Positions 61,692 through 64,000 of a DNA stretch of 64,000 bases are shown piece after piece (the stretch's first letter is position 1; the number at the start of each line of letters is the position of its first letter). Below the pieces are notes generated by a model. That model worked only from the letters and a program-made list of their open reading frames with translations, was not told where the DNA came from and searched no databases. This stretch comes from CAIYUC01 sp963682005 (GTDB lineage Bacteria > Bacteroidota > Bacteroidia > Bacteroidales > FEN-979). The position numbers and the translations under genes were made by a program. Location of the stretch: contig OY820914.1 of assembly GCA_963682005.1 (NCBI GenBank), positions 4,030,001 to 4,094,000 on the forward strand. The letters are read 5' to 3'.

Positions 61692-62663
61692 TCATTTGCT
61701 TTTTATTTCTTTAACCGCTTCTACAAGCTTAGGAAGGACCTTTGCGGCATCACCAATGATTCCGTATTGAGCCGCCTCAAAGATCGGTGCATCTTTATCT
61801 GTATTGATGGCAACAATGTATTTGGAAGAACTCACCCCTGCAAGATGCTGGGTTGAACCGGAAATCCCGATGGCAATATAGAGGTTTGGCGCAATGATCT
61901 TGCCGGTTTGTCCTGTGTGTTCCTCATGTGATCGCCATCCTTCATCAGAAACCGGTCGTGAACAGGCTGTTGCGGCACCAAGAAGCCCGGCAAGCTCGAC
62001 CAGCGGTCCCCAGTTTTCGGATGATTTCATTCCGCGACCTCCTGACACTACAATGTCAGCATCCGTAAGAAGGATCTTTCCTGTCTGTTTATGAACATCT
62101 ATCACTTTCGTTTTTACGGAATTGCCATCGACCTGTGTCTGAATATCTTCGATGGAGACCTCTGAAGGATTTTCCAGGAGGCCGAAAGAATTCTGCGAGA
62201 GTGTCAGTATACGAATTGCTGAACTGATCCTGACATTTGCAAAGGCATTTCCGGAAAAGGTCCTTTTATAAACCACAAAAGGTTCAATGCTTACAGGCAG
62301 TTTGCTGACACCTGAGCCAACACCCGCTTTTAATGCTACCGATAGTCTCGGTGCAAGCGCCTTTCCTGTATTGTTATTGGAAAGAACGATCACAGTCGAA
62401 TTCTCTTTCCCCGCAACGCCGGTGATTATCTTTGAATAGGTGCTGTTATCAAGGAATCCGAGGTTTTCCCCTTTGGCACTGATGATTTTACCGATGCCAT
62501 ATTTTCCAAGTTTCTCCAATTCCTCTTTTTCAACATTCCCGATTGACAGTGCAATAACAGTGGTATTCAGCATTTCGGCCAATTTTGCAGCATAGGAAGC
62601 CAGTTCAAAGGTGATCTTTTTAAACTTCCCGTCCCAATTCTCAGCAAATAGTAATACAGACAT
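61692..62663 (-). CDS. etfA: Electron transfer flavoprotein alpha subunit
   Basis: The 323-residue subunit has the N-terminal Rossmann-like domain and the FAD-binding C-terminal domain: GGRGMKSSENWGPL, GATAACSRPVSDEGW-like, HTGQTGKIIAPNLYIAIGISG and GSTQHLAGV. It pairs with EtfB, whose gene is 30 bp upstream, and accepts electrons from the acyl-CoA dehydrogenase encoded in the same cluster. Confidence 0.95.
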   Translation of the reverse strand: MSVLLFAENWDGKFKKITFELASYAAKLAEMLNTTVIALSIGNVEKEELEKLGKYGIGKIISAKGENLGFLDNSTYSKIITGVAGKENSTVIVLSNNNTGKALAPRLSVALKAGVGSGVSKLPVSIEPFVVYKRTFSGNAFANVRISSAIRILTLSQNSFGLLENPSEVSIEDIQTQVDGNSVKTKVIDVHKQTGKILLTDADIVVSGGRGMKSSENWGPLVELAGLLGAATACSRPVSDEGWRSHEEHTGQTGKIIAPNLYIAIGISGSTQHLAGVSSSKYIVAINTDKDAPIFEAAQYGIIGDAAKVLPKLVEAVKEIKSK

Positions 62664-62693
62664 ACAAATGGTATAATGTGTTATTAATTAATA

Positions 62694-63443
62694 TCAGATA
62701 ACTTTAGCTTCGTTCTGAAGCAGGTCAACCAGTTGTTTGGGGTTTTCCGGGTCAACGAACTTGCAGGCAGCTCTGGGCTTGGGAAGTTCGAAGTTGACCA
62801 CCTCGGTCAATGGATCGATCATGACCGGTTCAACAACTTTTATCGGCTTGGTGCGGGCCGTCATAATTCCCCGCATGGCAGCAATCCTCGGTTCTTTTGC
62901 AATCCCTTTCTGAACAACCAGTACAACCGGAACAGGCGTGGTGACATTTTCTTTACCCCCATCGATATCACGGCTGATCATGAGTTGTCCGTTTTCGATT
63001 TTTACGCCTGAAACAGATGAAACGGATGTATATCCCAGGAATTCTGCAAGCATCCCTCCTACCATGGATCCATTAAAATCACTTGATTCGATTCCGCAGA
63101 AGATAATATCAAAGGCATTTCCCCTGATTGATTCTGCCAGTTGTGCAGCAACATAATAGGCATCTTTCGGTTCGGCGTTGATCCGGATCGCATCATCCGC
63201 TCCTATGGCTAAAGCTTTCCGGATGGTCGGGTCAGAAGCAATCGTACCAACATGGGCGACAGTCACAGACTGAATTCCATTGGACGGATCATCCTTTAGT
63301 TCAAGGGCACGAGTCAGGGAAAGTTCATCCCAGGGATTGATGACCCATTGTATCCCGGCGGTATCGAGTTTTTTGAAGTCCTCAATAAATTTGACTTTTG
63401 TAGTTGTATCGGGTACATTACTGATACAGACAAGTATTTTCAT
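62694..63443 (-). CDS. etfB: Electron transfer flavoprotein beta subunit
   Basis: The 249-residue subunit has the EtfB features: KILVCISNVPDTTTKVKF at the start, ALAIGADDAIRI, YYVAAQLAESIRG, GIESSDFNGSMVGGMLAEFLG and KPRAACKFV near the end. It is first in the etfB-etfA-membrane Fe-S-CCG-ACAD operon. A minus-strand -7 element TACCTTTG lies at 63513-63506. Confidence 0.95.
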   Translation of the reverse strand: MKILVCISNVPDTTTKVKFIEDFKKLDTAGIQWVINPWDELSLTRALELKDDPSNGIQSVTVAHVGTIASDPTIRKALAIGADDAIRINAEPKDAYYVAAQLAESIRGNAFDIIFCGIESSDFNGSMVGGMLAEFLGYTSVSSVSGVKIENGQLMISRDIDGGKENVTTPVPVVLVVQKGIAKEPRIAAMRGIMTARTKPIKVVEPVMIDPLTEVVNFELPKPRAACKFVDPENPKQLVDLLQNEAKVI

Positions 63444-63505
63444 CGATCAATTGTATTAATGTGACTATCCAATCAGGATTTAAAATGTTACAGTTTTTTG
63501 GCGTG

Positions 63506-63513
63506 CAAAGGTA
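63506..63513 (-). promoter_or_regulatory. -7 element of the etfB operon
   Basis: Minus-strand TACCTTTG fits TAnnTTTG, 63 bp before the etfB ATG at 63443. TTTG at 63532-63529 could be the -33 box but its spacing (15 bp) is short. Confidence 0.45.
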
Positions 63514-63541
63514 AAAAAAATAGCCATTCAAATCATAGATT

Positions 63542-64000
63542 TTATTCTTCCTCTTCGAGGCATTTGTTGTATTGGGTCATGGCTTTAAGGCTCATGCCCA
63601 TGCTTGAGAATCCTCCGTCATGGTAGATGTTCTGCATGGTGATCTTCCGGGTAAGGTCCGAGAAAAGCGTGATGCAAAAATCGGCACATTCATCTGCGGT
63701 CGCATTTCCCAGGGGAGACATCCTTTCGGTGAAATCAAGCAGTCCCTGGATCCCTTTAACACCGCTTCCTGCCGTTGTGCGGGTCGGAGATTGTGAGATG
63801 GTGTTTATCCTGACCTTTTTTTCAGTACCATATATATAGCCAAAACTCCTGGCAATGGATTCCAGAAGTGCCTTTGCATCAGCCATATCATTGTATGCAT
63901 GCAGGGTTCGCTGGGCAGCAATGTACGATAATGCAACTATTGATCCCCAGTCATTAATTGCATCAAGTTTCTTTGCCGTCTGAAGGAATTTATGAAAAGA
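63542..64000 (-). CDS. fabI: Enoyl-[acyl-carrier-protein] reductase, 5' end missing
   Basis: The frame runs off the right edge, so only the C-terminal 150 or so residues of about 270 are seen. The stretch VRINTISQSPTRTTAGSGVKGIQGLLDFTERMSPLGN and the end GMSLKAMTQYNK are characteristic of FabI in Bacteroidetes. The enzyme reduces enoyl-ACP in fatty acid synthesis; the catalytic YxxxxxxK and NAD-binding motifs lie off the window or in the part before 63886. The internal Met at 63886 is not the start. Confidence 0.93.
   Translation of the reverse strand, partial: SFHKFLQTAKKLDAINDWGSIVALSYIAAQRTLHAYNDMADAKALLESIARSFGYIYGTEKKVRINTISQSPTRTTAGSGVKGIQGLLDFTERMSPLGNATADECADFCITLFSDLTRKITMQNIYHDGGFSSMGMSLKAMTQYNKCLEEEE

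Overview
The window reads as a chromosomal contig from an uncultured member of Bacteroidota, probably Bacteroidales. The grounds are -33/-7 promoters of the TTTG...TAnnTTTG type, type IX secretion (T9SS) C-terminal sorting domains, a DUF4295 gene after the ribosomal L33 gene, DUF5689 and GH172 (DUF2961) proteins, and many TTG/GTG or SD-poor starts. I see no tRNA, rRNA, transposase, CRISPR array or prophage. Both ends cut through genes: a sodium:solute symporter at the left and fabI at the right.

1-25.2 kb is a secreted-enzyme and carbohydrate region: the end of an SSS symporter with a small membrane partner, an Ogt-type DNA repair protein, a glycosidase-like/SUMF1-like fusion, a CAP+SPOR protein, a GH172 lipoprotein, M16 and M1 metallopeptidases, two paralogous (alpha/alpha)6 glycosidases (GH63-like), a 1162-residue debranching-enzyme-like protein coupled to a HAD phosphatase, a T9SS beta-helix protein, and a compact PIN-domain toxin-antitoxin pair. 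No SusC/SusD pair is present, so it is not a classical polysaccharide utilisation locus.

25.8-38.1 kb is mostly housekeeping: a PflA-like radical SAM protein, aat, a class III aminotransferase, two SDRs, a cold-shock protein, an FNR-like flavoprotein, an ornithine cyclodeaminase-like protein, a XerD-like recombinase, then rpmG-DUF4295-ftsY-rimO, a YwqK-like repeat protein and a hotdog thioesterase. 38.5-44.0 kb is a four-gene outer-membrane locus (beta-propeller with T9SS tail, second T9SS protein, TonB-dependent receptor, YncE-like lipoprotein) that resembles BtuB/BtuG-type uptake loci.

44.1-50.7 kb holds a Nudix hydrolase, clpS, a probable structured RNA of about 310 nt with its own promoter and terminal hairpin, a small lipoprotein, a steroid-5-alpha-reductase-like membrane protein paired with a 3-beta-HSD-like dehydrogenase, an unrecognised regulator-like protein with a palindromic operator in its promoter, and a Rieske oxygenase gene broken by a frameshift. 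50.9-64 kb carries a TPR protein, gyrA, clpC and an acyl-CoA dehydrogenase/ETF module with a split membrane Fe-S oxidoreductase, then fabI.

A distinctive signal is a set of short tandem tracts with a 7-bp period but different sequences (near 5.05, 19.5, 31.7 and 32.86 kb, and once inside a gene at 20.07 kb). The one at 31.7 kb abuts the start of an SDR gene and encodes a chain of overlapping five-codon mini-ORFs.
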